Shown here piece by piece: positions 43,871-52,725 of a stretch of 64,000 nucleotides of DNA; the stretch's first letter is position 1, and the number at the start of each line of letters is the position of its first letter. The position numbers and the translations under genes were made by a program. A model generated the notes under the pieces. That model did no database searches. It saw only the letters and a list, made by a program, of their open reading frames with translations, and had not been told where the DNA came from. The stretch spans positions 39,528 to 103,527 of the forward strand of contig JAGSHN010000030.1 in assembly GCA_029855935.1 (NCBI GenBank). The letters run 5' to 3'. The DNA is from Candidatus Thorarchaeota archaeon. Its GTDB lineage: Archaea > Asgardarchaeota > Thorarchaeia > Thorarchaeales > Thorarchaeaceae.

Positions 43871-45184
43871 TCACTTGGCACCTCCGGAAGACAACAGTAT
43901 GGTTGCGCGCATTGCAGCCGCGCTGCCTGCGGTGACAGAGTCCGGAATGTCCTTCGGGCCGTCAGCGCAGCCGCAGACGAGAACGCCTGGGTGATCGGTC
44001 TCCAGCGGAGCCGTGAGGGCATCTCTGATCTCGACGTAGCCGTCTTCTGAGGTGCGAAGACCCAGCATCTCTGCGAGCCTGTGAAGGTCGTCTGCAGGCT
44101 GCAGACCCGGGCAGAGAACGACGAGATCGTGCTCGACATTGAGTATCCTGCCCGAGAGCGTATCCTCGACCTCGAACCTAAGGTTCTGAGTCTCAGGGTC
44201 CTCGATGATCTCACCCACACGTCCCTTTACAAAGTTCACACCGAATCTTGACCGGGCCATCTCATAGAACTCCTCGAAGCCCTTTCCAAAGGCCCGGATG
44301 TCAGCATAATAGACGCTGACCTCGGCATCAGGGTCGTGCTCACGGGCCATCACGGCGTTCTTGACACCGTACATGCAACACACCCGTGAGCAGTTCGGAA
44401 CACCCTTCTTTACGTCCCTCGCCCCGACACACTGGATGAACGCAATACGTTTCGGAACAGCTCCGTCAGTCAGACGGATGAGATGGCCGTTCGTCGGACC
44501 GGCTGCATTGATGAGACGCTCGAACTCCATCGCGGTTATGACGTTGGGGTACCTCCCGTAGCCGTACCGTGGATACTTGCGGACATCGAAGAGCCGGTAG
44601 CCCGTCGACAGGATAATCACGCCCACGTGCAGCTCCACTGTCGAGTCTTGCATGTCAAGGTCGATGGCGCCTCTCTCACAGACGCGGACGCACCTCTTGC
44701 ATCTTATGCAGGCCGAACTATCGATTGTGTACACGTTCGGTGTCGACTGCGGAAACATGACATAGATGGCCTTTCTGAACCCGAGGCCCTCATCAAACTC
44801 ATTGGGAACCTCGACGGGGCACTCACGCGCGCAGTCACCGCATCCTGAACACTTTGTCTCGTCGACAAAGCGGGCCTTCCTCCTGACACGCACACGCATG
44901 TCGCCAAGAGTTCCCTGGACGTGCTCGACCTCCGAGTAGGTGAGCAGCTCGATGTTGGGATGCCTTGCCACCTCGCTCAGGCGCGGTGTCAGAATACACG
45001 CCGAGCAGTCAAGTGTAGGAAACGTCTTGTCCAGTGCGGCCATTCTCCCGCCTATTGACGGGTTCTTCTCCACAAGGTACACTCTGTATCCTTGGTTGGC
45101 GGCATCAAGTGCGGCCTGCATGCCGGCCACGCCACCGCCCACGACCAGTATTGACTTCAATGCATCGTTGTTGGTGTCTACCAT
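43871..45184 (-). CDS. HdrA-like flavoprotein lacking N- and C-terminal modules
   Basis: 437 residues that begin at the FAD-binding motif (LVVGGGVAGMQAALDAANQGY) and so lack the HdrA N-terminal domain. It keeps LDKTFPTLDCSACILTPRLS, the inserted ferredoxin (CSGCGDCARECPVEV and CIRCKRCVRVCERG) and CSRVCCMYGVKNAVMA. It ends CGCADGPKDIPDSVTAG without C-terminal ferredoxin motifs. ATG overlaps the hdrB stop as TAATG. Strongly similar to both outer parts of the HdrA-GltD fusion at 46.8-49.6 kb, suggesting duplication. Likely the ferredoxin-interacting half of a split bifurcating HdrA pair (inference). Confidence 0.92.
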   Translation of the reverse strand: MVDTNNDALKSILVVGGGVAGMQAALDAANQGYRVYLVEKNPSIGGRMAALDKTFPTLDCSACILTPRLSEVARHPNIELLTYSEVEHVQGTLGDMRVRVRRKARFVDETKCSGCGDCARECPVEVPNEFDEGLGFRKAIYVMFPQSTPNVYTIDSSACIRCKRCVRVCERGAIDLDMQDSTVELHVGVIILSTGYRLFDVRKYPRYGYGRYPNVITAMEFERLINAAGPTNGHLIRLTDGAVPKRIAFIQCVGARDVKKGVPNCSRVCCMYGVKNAVMAREHDPDAEVSVYYADIRAFGKGFEEFYEMARSRFGVNFVKGRVGEIIEDPETQNLRFEVEDTLSGRILNVEHDLVVLCPGLQPADDLHRLAEMLGLRTSEDGYVEIRDALTAPLETDHPGVLVCGCADGPKDIPDSVTAGSAAAMRATILLSSGGAK

Positions 45185-46062
45185 TATCGCCCCTCCTGCA
45201 GTGCCTCCAACACAGAATCCGGGCTTATGCGGTTCATCTCAAAGCCAAGACGCTCCTCATCGATGCCCATCGCGGCACCGAGAAACTGTGTTATCGGCAT
45301 CACAGGGATTCTCTTCGAAGGCTTGATAGCCTCGTCGAACTGACACTGCGTCAGCTGCAGATCGCAGAACTCGCAGGCAGTCAGTATCACGTTGGCCCCA
45401 ACAAGCCCCACGTTGAATATCTTCTCCTGCCCGATCTTCGTCGCCACAGTGGTGTCCATGGCAAGCATTGGTCCTCCGCAGCAGCGGGTCTTGCCCGGGT
45501 AGTCAACAGCCTCCGCTCCTGCAATCTCGGCCAGACGGTCTATTATCGTCGGATTCTCCGGGTCATCCACCTGGACTATCTCAAAGGGTCTGGTCACGTG
45601 GCAGCCGTAGTGGGCCGCGATCTTCAGCCCATTGTAGGGACGGACGATGTGTCGCTCAATCTCGTCATAGCCAATCTCCTGAGCAAGAATCTGCAGGAGA
45701 TGCAACACTCTGGTCTTCCCGGTGTACTTCAGCCCCTCCTCAGCAAGGGTGTCATTGACCTTGCGACGAAGACCAGGGTCGTTGTCCAGGTTGTGCTTCG
45801 TGATCTTCAGCGAGCCTGAGCAGGCACCACACAGAGTGAGGATGTCCATCTCCTCGTCCTCAGCGAGGGCGAGGATTCGTCCGCCGATGACAGCAAAGGC
45901 GTCGGGGCTGAGGGACTCCACGAACTGTGCGCCGCAGCATGTCACGTCCTTCATCGGAATGGCCTTTACGCCCAGTTCCTTGAGGACATTCATGGTCGCC
46001 AGCTCATAGGCTGGCAGACGCACGGGTGTGGTGCAGCCTCTGTACAGTAGAATCTCTCTCAT
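45184..46062 (-). CDS. hdrB: Heterodisulfide reductase subunit B
   Basis: 292 residues with two CCG cysteine sets: RGCTTPVRLP, VTCCGAQF, LCGACSGSL in the first half and YGCHVTRPFE, TRCCGGPML, ACEFCDLQL in the second. I use ATG 46062, which overlaps the hdrC stop as ATGA. The longer frame reads back into hdrC. It contains the non-cubane cluster site for disulfide cleavage. Confidence 0.95.
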   Translation of the reverse strand: MREILLYRGCTTPVRLPAYELATMNVLKELGVKAIPMKDVTCCGAQFVESLSPDAFAVIGGRILALAEDEEMDILTLCGACSGSLKITKHNLDNDPGLRRKVNDTLAEEGLKYTGKTRVLHLLQILAQEIGYDEIERHIVRPYNGLKIAAHYGCHVTRPFEIVQVDDPENPTIIDRLAEIAGAEAVDYPGKTRCCGGPMLAMDTTVATKIGQEKIFNVGLVGANVILTACEFCDLQLTQCQFDEAIKPSKRIPVMPITQFLGAAMGIDEERLGFEMNRISPDSVLEALQEGR

Positions 46063-46559
46063 TTCTCTCCCTCCGCTATCGGCAAGAGGTCCTTGATGCG
46101 TTTCAGGAACTTGTCGTTCCAACCAAGGTCGGGGTCAAGCCCCATATCCTCACGTTCCTCCTCCTCGAAGTCTGTGTACGAGTCCGCAAGCAGCCACCCG
46201 TTGTTGAGAAGTGAGTCCATCACCCGCCTGAACTCGGGAGGCACGTATCCCTCTCGTGCTGCGAGAATCCGAACGGCGTGGAACACCTCGGCAGGACTGA
46301 CACCCTCCTGACAGCGCTCCTCACAGAGCCGACACGTCATACACAGCCAGGGAAGTCTACTCTTCAGCACTTCCTCCCTCTCGCCAAGGAGGATCTTCTG
46401 AATCAGCTGGCGAGGCCGGTACTCATCGGTGTATCTCGCAACGGCGCAGCTTGCAGTGCAGATGCCGCACTGGATACACTTGTTGACGACCTCCCCGCCG
46501 GGAATAGCCGCCAGCTCCTCAGCAAAGCTTGAGGTTGGAACGTGAACCTTCTCAGTCAT
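46059..46559 (-). CDS. hdrC: Heterodisulfide reductase subunit C
   Basis: 166 residues with CIQCGICTASCAVARYTDEYRPRQL-type and CMTCRLCEERCQEGV cluster motifs. The second lacks the usual Pro after the fourth Cys. First gene of the Hdr-hydrogenase operon (hdrC-hdrB-hdrA-hdrA-vhuD-wHTH-vhuG-vhuA-vhuU). A TATA-like GTTAAGGATAATA (complement of 46661-46674) lies about 100 nt upstream. Confidence 0.94.
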   Translation of the reverse strand: MTEKVHVPTSSFAEELAAIPGGEVVNKCIQCGICTASCAVARYTDEYRPRQLIQKILLGEREEVLKSRLPWLCMTCRLCEERCQEGVSPAEVFHAVRILAAREGYVPPEFRRVMDSLLNNGWLLADSYTDFEEEEREDMGLDPDLGWNDKFLKRIKDLLPIAEGEK

Positions 46560-46660
46560 TGACCGTCATCTCCAACTATCGTATGTGGGGCCGTGGAGTC
46601 CGAGGGGACCACGGTTTCGGAATGAAACTCAAGTTCCTCGCGAATCCAACGTTTCAGTGC

Positions 46661-46674
46661 TATTATCCTTAACG
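46661..46674 (-). promoter_or_regulatory. Probable promoter of the Hdr-hydrogenase operon
   Basis: On the minus strand GTTAAGGATAATA is the best TATA-like box in the 262-nt gap before hdrC and would start a leader of about 80 nt. The rest of the gap (46560-46821) shows nothing else recognisable. Confidence 0.4.
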
Positions 46675-46821
46675 AGTCGAATAGCGGACACCAGAGGGGT
46701 AGAACATGAGACCGAAACAGAAGCGAACCGTACCTAAAGTGCTCGTTCTCCATCATCGCGTGGGGAACAGCGCTCCGCACGATCTCGATCGTCTCTCACC
46801 ACCTCCCCTGAGCGTACCGCG

Positions 46822-49608
46822 TCACGCAGATGTCGTCTTCTGGTGACGGACCACTTCGACCGGCTGCCCGGACTCGCTGGCTATCTGACTGAGAACCAGC
46901 GTCGCGTGCATCGCAGCAGCACTGCCAGCAGTCACACTGTCCGGAATGTCCTTTGGCCCGCTCGCACAGCCGCAGACGAAGATGCCCGGCACTCCTGTGT
47001 CTACAGGAGCCGCAATCTCATCCTTCACGGCAACGAAACCGTCCTGACCTAGCTCGATGCCAAGCTCCTCAGCCAGACGTGCTGTGTCCGGAGAGGGTAC
47101 AACTCCCGGGCTGAGGACCACCAGGTCGTGACTCACCATCATCGGCTGATCGCGCTCGGTCTGCTCTACGAACAGGCTCAGGTCGTGAGAGTCGGGAGCC
47201 TCCCAGACCTCTCCAACGCGTCCGCGGACGAAGTTGATGCCAAAGCGCGTCTTCGCCATCTGGTAGAACTCCTCGAAGCCCTTCCCGAACGCACGGATGT
47301 CCGCATAGTAGACCGTCACCTGCGCCTCCGGGTTGTGCTCACGCGCCATCACCGCATTCTTGATGCCGTACATACAGCAGATCCGTCCACAGTCAGGAAC
47401 TCCCTTCTGAGTGTCACGTGCACCGACACACTGGATGAATGCGATGTTCCTTGGCTCCTTCCCGTCGCTCGGCCGGATGAGATGACCACGTGTCGGGCCA
47501 GACGCGTTGATCAGTCGCTCGAACTCCAGAGCATTGATCACGTTTGGATACTTGCCGTAGCCAAGCCGACCGTACTCCGACACGTCGAAGATCTTGTACC
47601 CCGTGGCCACCACGATGGCGCCCACGTCCAGCTCAATCTCCTCGTCCTTCATATCGTGATTGATTGCCTGCCGGTCGCACGCGTCGACACAGAGCTTGCA
47701 CTCACAACACACGGTGCACCCGAGACATCGGCCAGCCTCCTCGATTGCCTCCTCCTCTGAGAAGCCGAGCTCGACCTCCTCAAAGGACCTCTTGCGTTCC
47801 GCAATTCGTGCCTTGGGCATCACGTGCCGCTTCTGTGGTTCGAAGGTGGCCTCATCCACGTCGGGCTCTGCGGGCCTGTAGAGCTGGCCATTCCGACCCT
47901 CGGCAAGGTCCTCGCCGCGGAGGTATCGGTCAATGGAAATCGCTGCCTCCTTGCCGTGGCCCACCGCCTTGACTGCGGTTGAGGGTCCGAGAACGACATC
48001 TCCGCCAGCAAAGACGCCGGACACGCTCGTCTGCAGTGTCAACGGATCGACGACCACCGTTCCCCACTCTGTTCGCGCGACGTGCTCGAGCAGCTTCAGA
48101 CTGGGAACCTTCTGACCGATGGCAACGATGAGCGTGTCAAGCGCGACCGTGAACTCAGAATCAGGTATCGGCACCGGACGACGCCGGCCCGACAGGTCCT
48201 TCTTGCCCAGCTTCATCCGGATGCACTGTAGCCCCTTGAGCTCGCCCTTCTGCGTGATGAGCTTTGTGGGCGCAGTCATCATCATGAAGCGGACACCCTC
48301 CTGTCGGGCGTCCTCCACCTCGCTTGGAATCGCAGGAAGCTCTACCTGCGACCGACGGTAGATGAGGGTCACCTCCTCGGCACCGAGGCGCAGCGCCACA
48401 CGAGCTGAGTCGATCGCTGCGTCGCCGCCACCAATCACACCGACCCTCTTGCCAATCTTGACCTTCTCGCCGCGTGCCACGGCATCCAGAAAGTCTATTG
48501 CGTGATACACCCCCTTCGCATCCTCGCCGGGGATGCCCAGCTTCCTGCTCTCGGAGGCACCTGTCGAGATGAATATGGCCTTGAAGCCCTGCTCCTTCAG
48601 CCAGTCCAGCGACTCGACCTCCGTGTTGAAGACGAACTCCACACCCATCTTCTCGACGCGCTCGATCTCCTCCCGTAGGATGTCGCGTGGGAGCCTGTAC
48701 TCCGGGATTGCATAACGCATCAGACCGCCCGGCTCGGAGCGCTTCTCGAAGACCGTCACAGGATAGCCCATCCGCGCGAGATGGTACGCGCAGGCAATGC
48801 CCGCAGGGCCCGCTCCGACAATCGCGACCTTGTCCTTCTTTGTGATCTCCGCAGTGACCTCCTCGGTCTCGCCCTTCTCGCGCTCCCAGTCGGCGAGGAA
48901 CCTGTGCAGGTTGCGGATGCTCACGCTCTCATCGTAGTTGCCACGCCTGCAGTCGCCCTCACACCAGTGGACGCAGACACGACCGAGGGTGCCCGGGAAC
49001 GGCATCGCGTCGCGGACGATGTCGAGCGCGCGCTTGAAGTCGCCGACCTGGATCAGCCGAATGAAGGCCTGCGTGTTCACGCCTGTGGGACAGGCCAGTC
49101 TGCAGGCCGCATGGCCCCTCTTGTCAATTGTGTAGACGTGCGGAGTTGCCTGCGGGAAGGGCATGTAGGTGGCCTTCCTGAAGCCGAGTCCCTCATCAAA
49201 CTCGCTTGGCACCTCCACCGGACAGACCTTCTCGCACTCGCCACACCCGGAACATGCATCCTCGTCAATGTACCGGGCCCTTCTAACGATCTCCACGTGA
49301 AACTTGCCCACCTTGCCAGCGACACGCTTCACCTCGGAGTATGTCAGAAGGTCGATGTTGGGGTGGTGCGCCACCTCGCTGAGTCGCGGCGTCAGAATGC
49401 ACGCCGAACAGTCCAGCGTGGGAAATGTCTTGTCCAGCATAGCCATATGGCCGCCTATGGACGGGCTCTTCTCCACAAGATAAACATGATAACCCTGATT
49501 AGCAATGTCAAGGGCAGCCTGCATTCCAGCGACACCGCCCCCTATGACAAGCGCACTGGGAGTCTCAGGCTGTTCGAGTCCTCCTGTACTAGCCTCCTTA
49601 ACCGTCAT
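46822..49608 (-). CDS. HdrA flavoprotein interrupted by a GltD-like NAD(P)H oxidoreductase
   Basis: 928 residues. Residues 1-~160 are the first part of an HdrA (VIGGGVAGMQAALDIANQGY, CSACILTPRL, CSGCGECEKVCPVEV). From ~160 to ~630 the chain is a full GltD-like protein: N-terminal FeS region (CRLACPTGVNTQAF, CVHWCEGDC), FAD motif VAIVGAGPAGIACAY, NAD(P)H motif GVIGGGDAAIDSARVALRLGAEEVT and VFAGGDVVLGPST. HdrA resumes with CLGCTVCCECKLCVDACDRQAI and runs to CGCASGPKDIPDSVTAG. Thus a pyridine-nucleotide flavoprotein replaces the middle of HdrA. ATG preceded by GGAGGTCAC. Divergent from an AOR gene. Likely couples NAD(P)H to ferredoxin or Hdr chemistry. Confidence 0.93.
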   Translation of the reverse strand: MTVKEASTGGLEQPETPSALVIGGGVAGMQAALDIANQGYHVYLVEKSPSIGGHMAMLDKTFPTLDCSACILTPRLSEVAHHPNIDLLTYSEVKRVAGKVGKFHVEIVRRARYIDEDACSGCGECEKVCPVEVPSEFDEGLGFRKATYMPFPQATPHVYTIDKRGHAACRLACPTGVNTQAFIRLIQVGDFKRALDIVRDAMPFPGTLGRVCVHWCEGDCRRGNYDESVSIRNLHRFLADWEREKGETEEVTAEITKKDKVAIVGAGPAGIACAYHLARMGYPVTVFEKRSEPGGLMRYAIPEYRLPRDILREEIERVEKMGVEFVFNTEVESLDWLKEQGFKAIFISTGASESRKLGIPGEDAKGVYHAIDFLDAVARGEKVKIGKRVGVIGGGDAAIDSARVALRLGAEEVTLIYRRSQVELPAIPSEVEDARQEGVRFMMMTAPTKLITQKGELKGLQCIRMKLGKKDLSGRRRPVPIPDSEFTVALDTLIVAIGQKVPSLKLLEHVARTEWGTVVVDPLTLQTSVSGVFAGGDVVLGPSTAVKAVGHGKEAAISIDRYLRGEDLAEGRNGQLYRPAEPDVDEATFEPQKRHVMPKARIAERKRSFEEVELGFSEEEAIEEAGRCLGCTVCCECKLCVDACDRQAINHDMKDEEIELDVGAIVVATGYKIFDVSEYGRLGYGKYPNVINALEFERLINASGPTRGHLIRPSDGKEPRNIAFIQCVGARDTQKGVPDCGRICCMYGIKNAVMAREHNPEAQVTVYYADIRAFGKGFEEFYQMAKTRFGINFVRGRVGEVWEAPDSHDLSLFVEQTERDQPMMVSHDLVVLSPGVVPSPDTARLAEELGIELGQDGFVAVKDEIAAPVDTGVPGIFVCGCASGPKDIPDSVTAGSAAAMHATLVLSQIASESGQPVEVVRHQKTTSA

Positions 49609-50243
49609 CTAGTGACCTCCGAAACGCGTAGATATCAAACCGCAGACGCGGGCTCTGGTGTCCTGATTGTCCCTGAGCGAGAGTTCCAGCGTCGAATCGA
49701 AGATGTCCTTGCTGTGACCGCCGGGCCGAGACCACCAATCGGCTGTGGTGAACGGGATGTCGCCTCCGCTGCTGGACGGGTCCGTCGCCACTGATCGCCG
49801 GGTGATGGTACTGTCCTCCATTGAGAGCCGCCAGTCCCTATCTTGGTCCGCCGATGCCGTCTCTGTCCAGTTGGTTCTCCCTCTCCGTCGTTGAATTCTC
49901 TGAACCAATGTCTATCCTAGTTCATCATCAGACGTATCGTTTGGATTCTATATATCGTTGCCTAGTCGTGAAACGCAATGACCGTCTTCGTAGGTTGACC
50001 GGAATCATTCATCATTGCCCAGCGGGATGTTCGGCATCGTTCATCCTCATCCGGACATTATCCGACGGCGCCCTCGCGGTTGGCTTCAATCAAATAATTG
50101 GATAGATATTTATGAGATTACTGAATCTCTCGGACCGCACGACTGTCCGGGAGCATCCTATCTGTACGGCAACACTCAAATCAAGGAACGAGTCGTTCAG
50201 AAGACGTCGGGCCCAGGGAGACTGGGCGAGAAGGTGATCAGCG
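49609..50243. other. Divergent promoter region of hdrA-gltD and AOR genes
   Basis: Leftward TATA-like CGATATATAGAAT (complement of about 49948-49960) and rightward AGATATTTATGAG (about 50103-50115). A minus-strand frame 49821-49609 (70 codons, starting MEDSTITRRS) ends directly against the hdrA-gltD ATG (TAGATG). I cannot tell whether it is a small gene or a long leader; nothing in it is recognisable. A small hairpin GCCCA/TGGGC (50211-50227) lies just before the AOR Shine-Dalgarno. Confidence 0.5.
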
Positions 50244-52427
50244 TTGGCGATAAAGGAGCTGAAGTACGAGGTCCCGAGGCTAGAGCGTGGCTATGCCAAC
50301 CAGACGCTCTACATCAATCTCTCGGACAACACCATCGAGATAAGACCCGTGGACGAGAAGATGAAGGAGACGTTCACGGGAGGCAAGGGTTTTGACCTGT
50401 GGCTCATGTGGAACGGACTGCCAAAGGACCGAATCGTCAAGTGGGACGATCCGGAGAACGAGATATGCATCGCCTGCGGGCCGCTTGGCGGCGTGCCCGG
50501 GTTCCCGGGTGGCGGCAAGTCAATAGTGACAACAATCTCACCGGAGACAGGCATCCCGATTGACAGCAATGTCGGTGGCTACTTTGGCCCACACCTGAAG
50601 TACGCAGGATTCGATGCGCTCGAGATACAGGGCAAGGCGGACAGGGACGTCTACATATTCATTGACGGGGACGAGGGCATCGTCCAGATACTCGATGCGT
50701 CCGACCTGCCTCCGTACGCCCACGAGATAACGAAGATACTGACCGAGCGACACACCGCCAACAAGGGTATGGACATCTCAGTCGTGGCGACCGGTCCGGG
50801 CGCAGAACACGCCTATATGGGCTGTCTGAACTTCTCGTGGTACGATGCGCGGCGTGGTGAGACACGCTACAAGCAGGCCGGACGCGGTGGCACGGGCCGA
50901 GTGTTCCGTGACAAGAGAATCAAGGCGATTGTGGCCAAACTCCAGAAGATGACCCTGGAGATGAACAATCCTGCTGATCCGGAGGAGCTGAGGGCCGTCG
51001 CAAGAGAGCACTCAAGAGAGATAGTGCAGCTAGACCCCAAGCAGAACAGGATGCGTGTCGTTGGCACGGGCCACCTGCCATCCATCATGAACGAGTACGA
51101 TCTGTTGCCTACGCGCAACTTCCGGACAGGCAGCGACCCGGAGGCAAAGAACCTGTTCGATGTTGTGTGGGAGAAGATCTTCACGAACACTGGGAAGGGC
51201 TGGGACGGCTGCTGGAGGGGCTGTGCTGTCAGCTGCTCTCACTGCATCGAGGGCTTTGTGCCGAAGACCGGCCCATTCAAGGGCAAGAAGGTTCTCGTTG
51301 ACGGTCCGGAGTACGAGACGATTGCAGGCTGCGGCTCGAACATTGGCGTGTTCGACCCGTACTACGTGGCAGAGCTAAACTTCTACTGCGACACCTACGG
51401 CATCGACACAATCTCATTCGGCACGACGATGGCCTTCGTGATGGAGCTCTTCTCCGAGGGCTACATCGATGAGAAGGCGACTGGCGGTCACAAGCTCGAG
51501 TGGGGCGCAGCCGAGGAGGCACTTGCAGTGCTCCACGAGATCGCCCGTGGCGAGGGCTTCGGTCTGCACTTTGGCAAGGGCATCGCCTACCTGAAGAAGT
51601 ACTTCGCCGAGAACTTCGGTGTCGACGAGAAGGTGATGCAGGACATCGGCATGGAGCACAAGGGCCTTGAGTACAGCGAGTACGTGACGAAGGAGAGTCT
51701 CGCCCAGCAGGGTGGCTACGGTCTGACGCTGAAGGGACCACAGCACGACGAGGCGTGGCTCATCTTCCTTGATATGGTCCACAACTACATGCCGACGTTC
51801 GAACAGAAGGCCGAGGCACTCCACTGGTTCCCGATGTGGAGAACGTGGTTCAGTCTGCAGGGCCTGTGCAAGCTGCCGTGGAACGACATCGTCCCCGAGG
51901 ACAACTCCCAGACCGACGAGCCCGCGAAGGTGCCCAAGCACCTCGAGTACTATGCGAGAGCCGTCTCCGCAATGACGGGCAAGAAGGTAACCCCTGATGA
52001 CCTCATCCTGCAGTCGGAGAGGGTCTACAACTTCCAGAGGATCTTCAACATCCGACAGGGCAAGGGCCTGAGAGAGCACGACTCCAACCCGCCGTACCGC
52101 AGTATGGGCCCCGTCACCGACTGGGAGTACGAGAGCCGACAGGAACGCTACGACCAGCAGCTGCAGGAGCTCGGCATCGACATCTCAGGGATGTCGACGA
52201 CTGAGAAGCGTGAGAGGCTGCGCAAGTACAGGGAGGAGCGCTACAGGCTTCTCACTGATGCTGTCTACAAGCGCAGAGGCTGGACGCGGAATGGCGTGCC
52301 GACCCTCGAGAAGATAAAGGAGCTCGGTATCGACTTCCCGTCCGTTGTGGAGGTCGTCAAGAAGTATGTGGACACCGAGCCGGATCCCTCGCTGCTCCCT
52401 GAGAGCGACGAGGCCTGGGTCGGATAG
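50244..52427 (+). CDS. Tungsten-type aldehyde ferredoxin oxidoreductase family protein
   Basis: 727 residues of the AOR family. N-terminal tungstopterin-binding segments GGKGFDLWLMWNGLP and GPLGGVPGFPGGGKS, GPGAEHAYMGCLNFSW and AGRGGTGRVFRDKRIKAI, then a [4Fe-4S] motif C323-x3-C327-x3-C331-x2-C334 and a distal Cys in LQGLCKLPWND near 542. The Cx3Cx3Cx2C spacing and the neighbouring Hdr/Mvh genes recall the BamB/WOR5-like branch rather than classical AOR. TTG start: GGTGATC, a full anti-16S match, ends 4 nt before it, and an in-frame TGA lies three codons upstream. Oxidises aldehydes or reduces acids with ferredoxin. Actual substrate unknown. Confidence 0.93.
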   Translation: MAIKELKYEVPRLERGYANQTLYINLSDNTIEIRPVDEKMKETFTGGKGFDLWLMWNGLPKDRIVKWDDPENEICIACGPLGGVPGFPGGGKSIVTTISPETGIPIDSNVGGYFGPHLKYAGFDALEIQGKADRDVYIFIDGDEGIVQILDASDLPPYAHEITKILTERHTANKGMDISVVATGPGAEHAYMGCLNFSWYDARRGETRYKQAGRGGTGRVFRDKRIKAIVAKLQKMTLEMNNPADPEELRAVAREHSREIVQLDPKQNRMRVVGTGHLPSIMNEYDLLPTRNFRTGSDPEAKNLFDVVWEKIFTNTGKGWDGCWRGCAVSCSHCIEGFVPKTGPFKGKKVLVDGPEYETIAGCGSNIGVFDPYYVAELNFYCDTYGIDTISFGTTMAFVMELFSEGYIDEKATGGHKLEWGAAEEALAVLHEIARGEGFGLHFGKGIAYLKKYFAENFGVDEKVMQDIGMEHKGLEYSEYVTKESLAQQGGYGLTLKGPQHDEAWLIFLDMVHNYMPTFEQKAEALHWFPMWRTWFSLQGLCKLPWNDIVPEDNSQTDEPAKVPKHLEYYARAVSAMTGKKVTPDDLILQSERVYNFQRIFNIRQGKGLREHDSNPPYRSMGPVTDWEYESRQERYDQQLQELGIDISGMSTTEKRERLRKYREERYRLLTDAVYKRRGWTRNGVPTLEKIKELGIDFPSVVEVVKKYVDTEPDPSLLPESDEAWVG

Positions 52428-52437
52428 GACGCATTCT

Positions 52438-52475
52438 GAGGAGGGGTGATTCAACCCTTCCTCTGATCTGATTTT
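52438..52475 (+). terminator. Terminator after the AOR gene
   Basis: GAGGAGGGGT (52438-52447) pairs with ACCCTTCCTC (52454-52463), ten pairs including one G-T, with a 6-nt loop, then TGATCTGATTTTT. It follows the AOR stop by about 10 nt. The remainder up to 52653 shows no gene. Confidence 0.65.
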
Positions 52476-52653
52476 TCACCAGCCGGGGGGTCGATTGATC
52501 ACTAGGCGCAGTCACTTCAAGCGTGCTTCTCGAATTCTGACCCAGAGAGCGCAAATCTAGGATAGAAGGTTTCGGCGACTATGTCACCTAGCCCGCGTCG
52601 TGTGATATTCTAGATACCGCTGTGAGGCTTTCAGAGTGTCAGGGCAAGAAAAA

Positions 52654-52725
52654 GACAAAAGACGGGACCACATGACTCCCGGCAGTCTTTGATTGGCCGG
52701 ACTACAGACCCGAGCGTGGACGCTA
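52654..52725 (+). repeat. Conserved 72-nt element before STAND paralogue 1
   Basis: Begins GACAAAAGACGGGACC, contains GACTCCCGGCAGTCTTTG and CCGGACTACAGACC, and ends GAGCGTGGACGCTA directly before the GTG start. The same element stands before the other three paralogues at the same distance (72, 71 and 72 nt). Confidence 0.8.
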
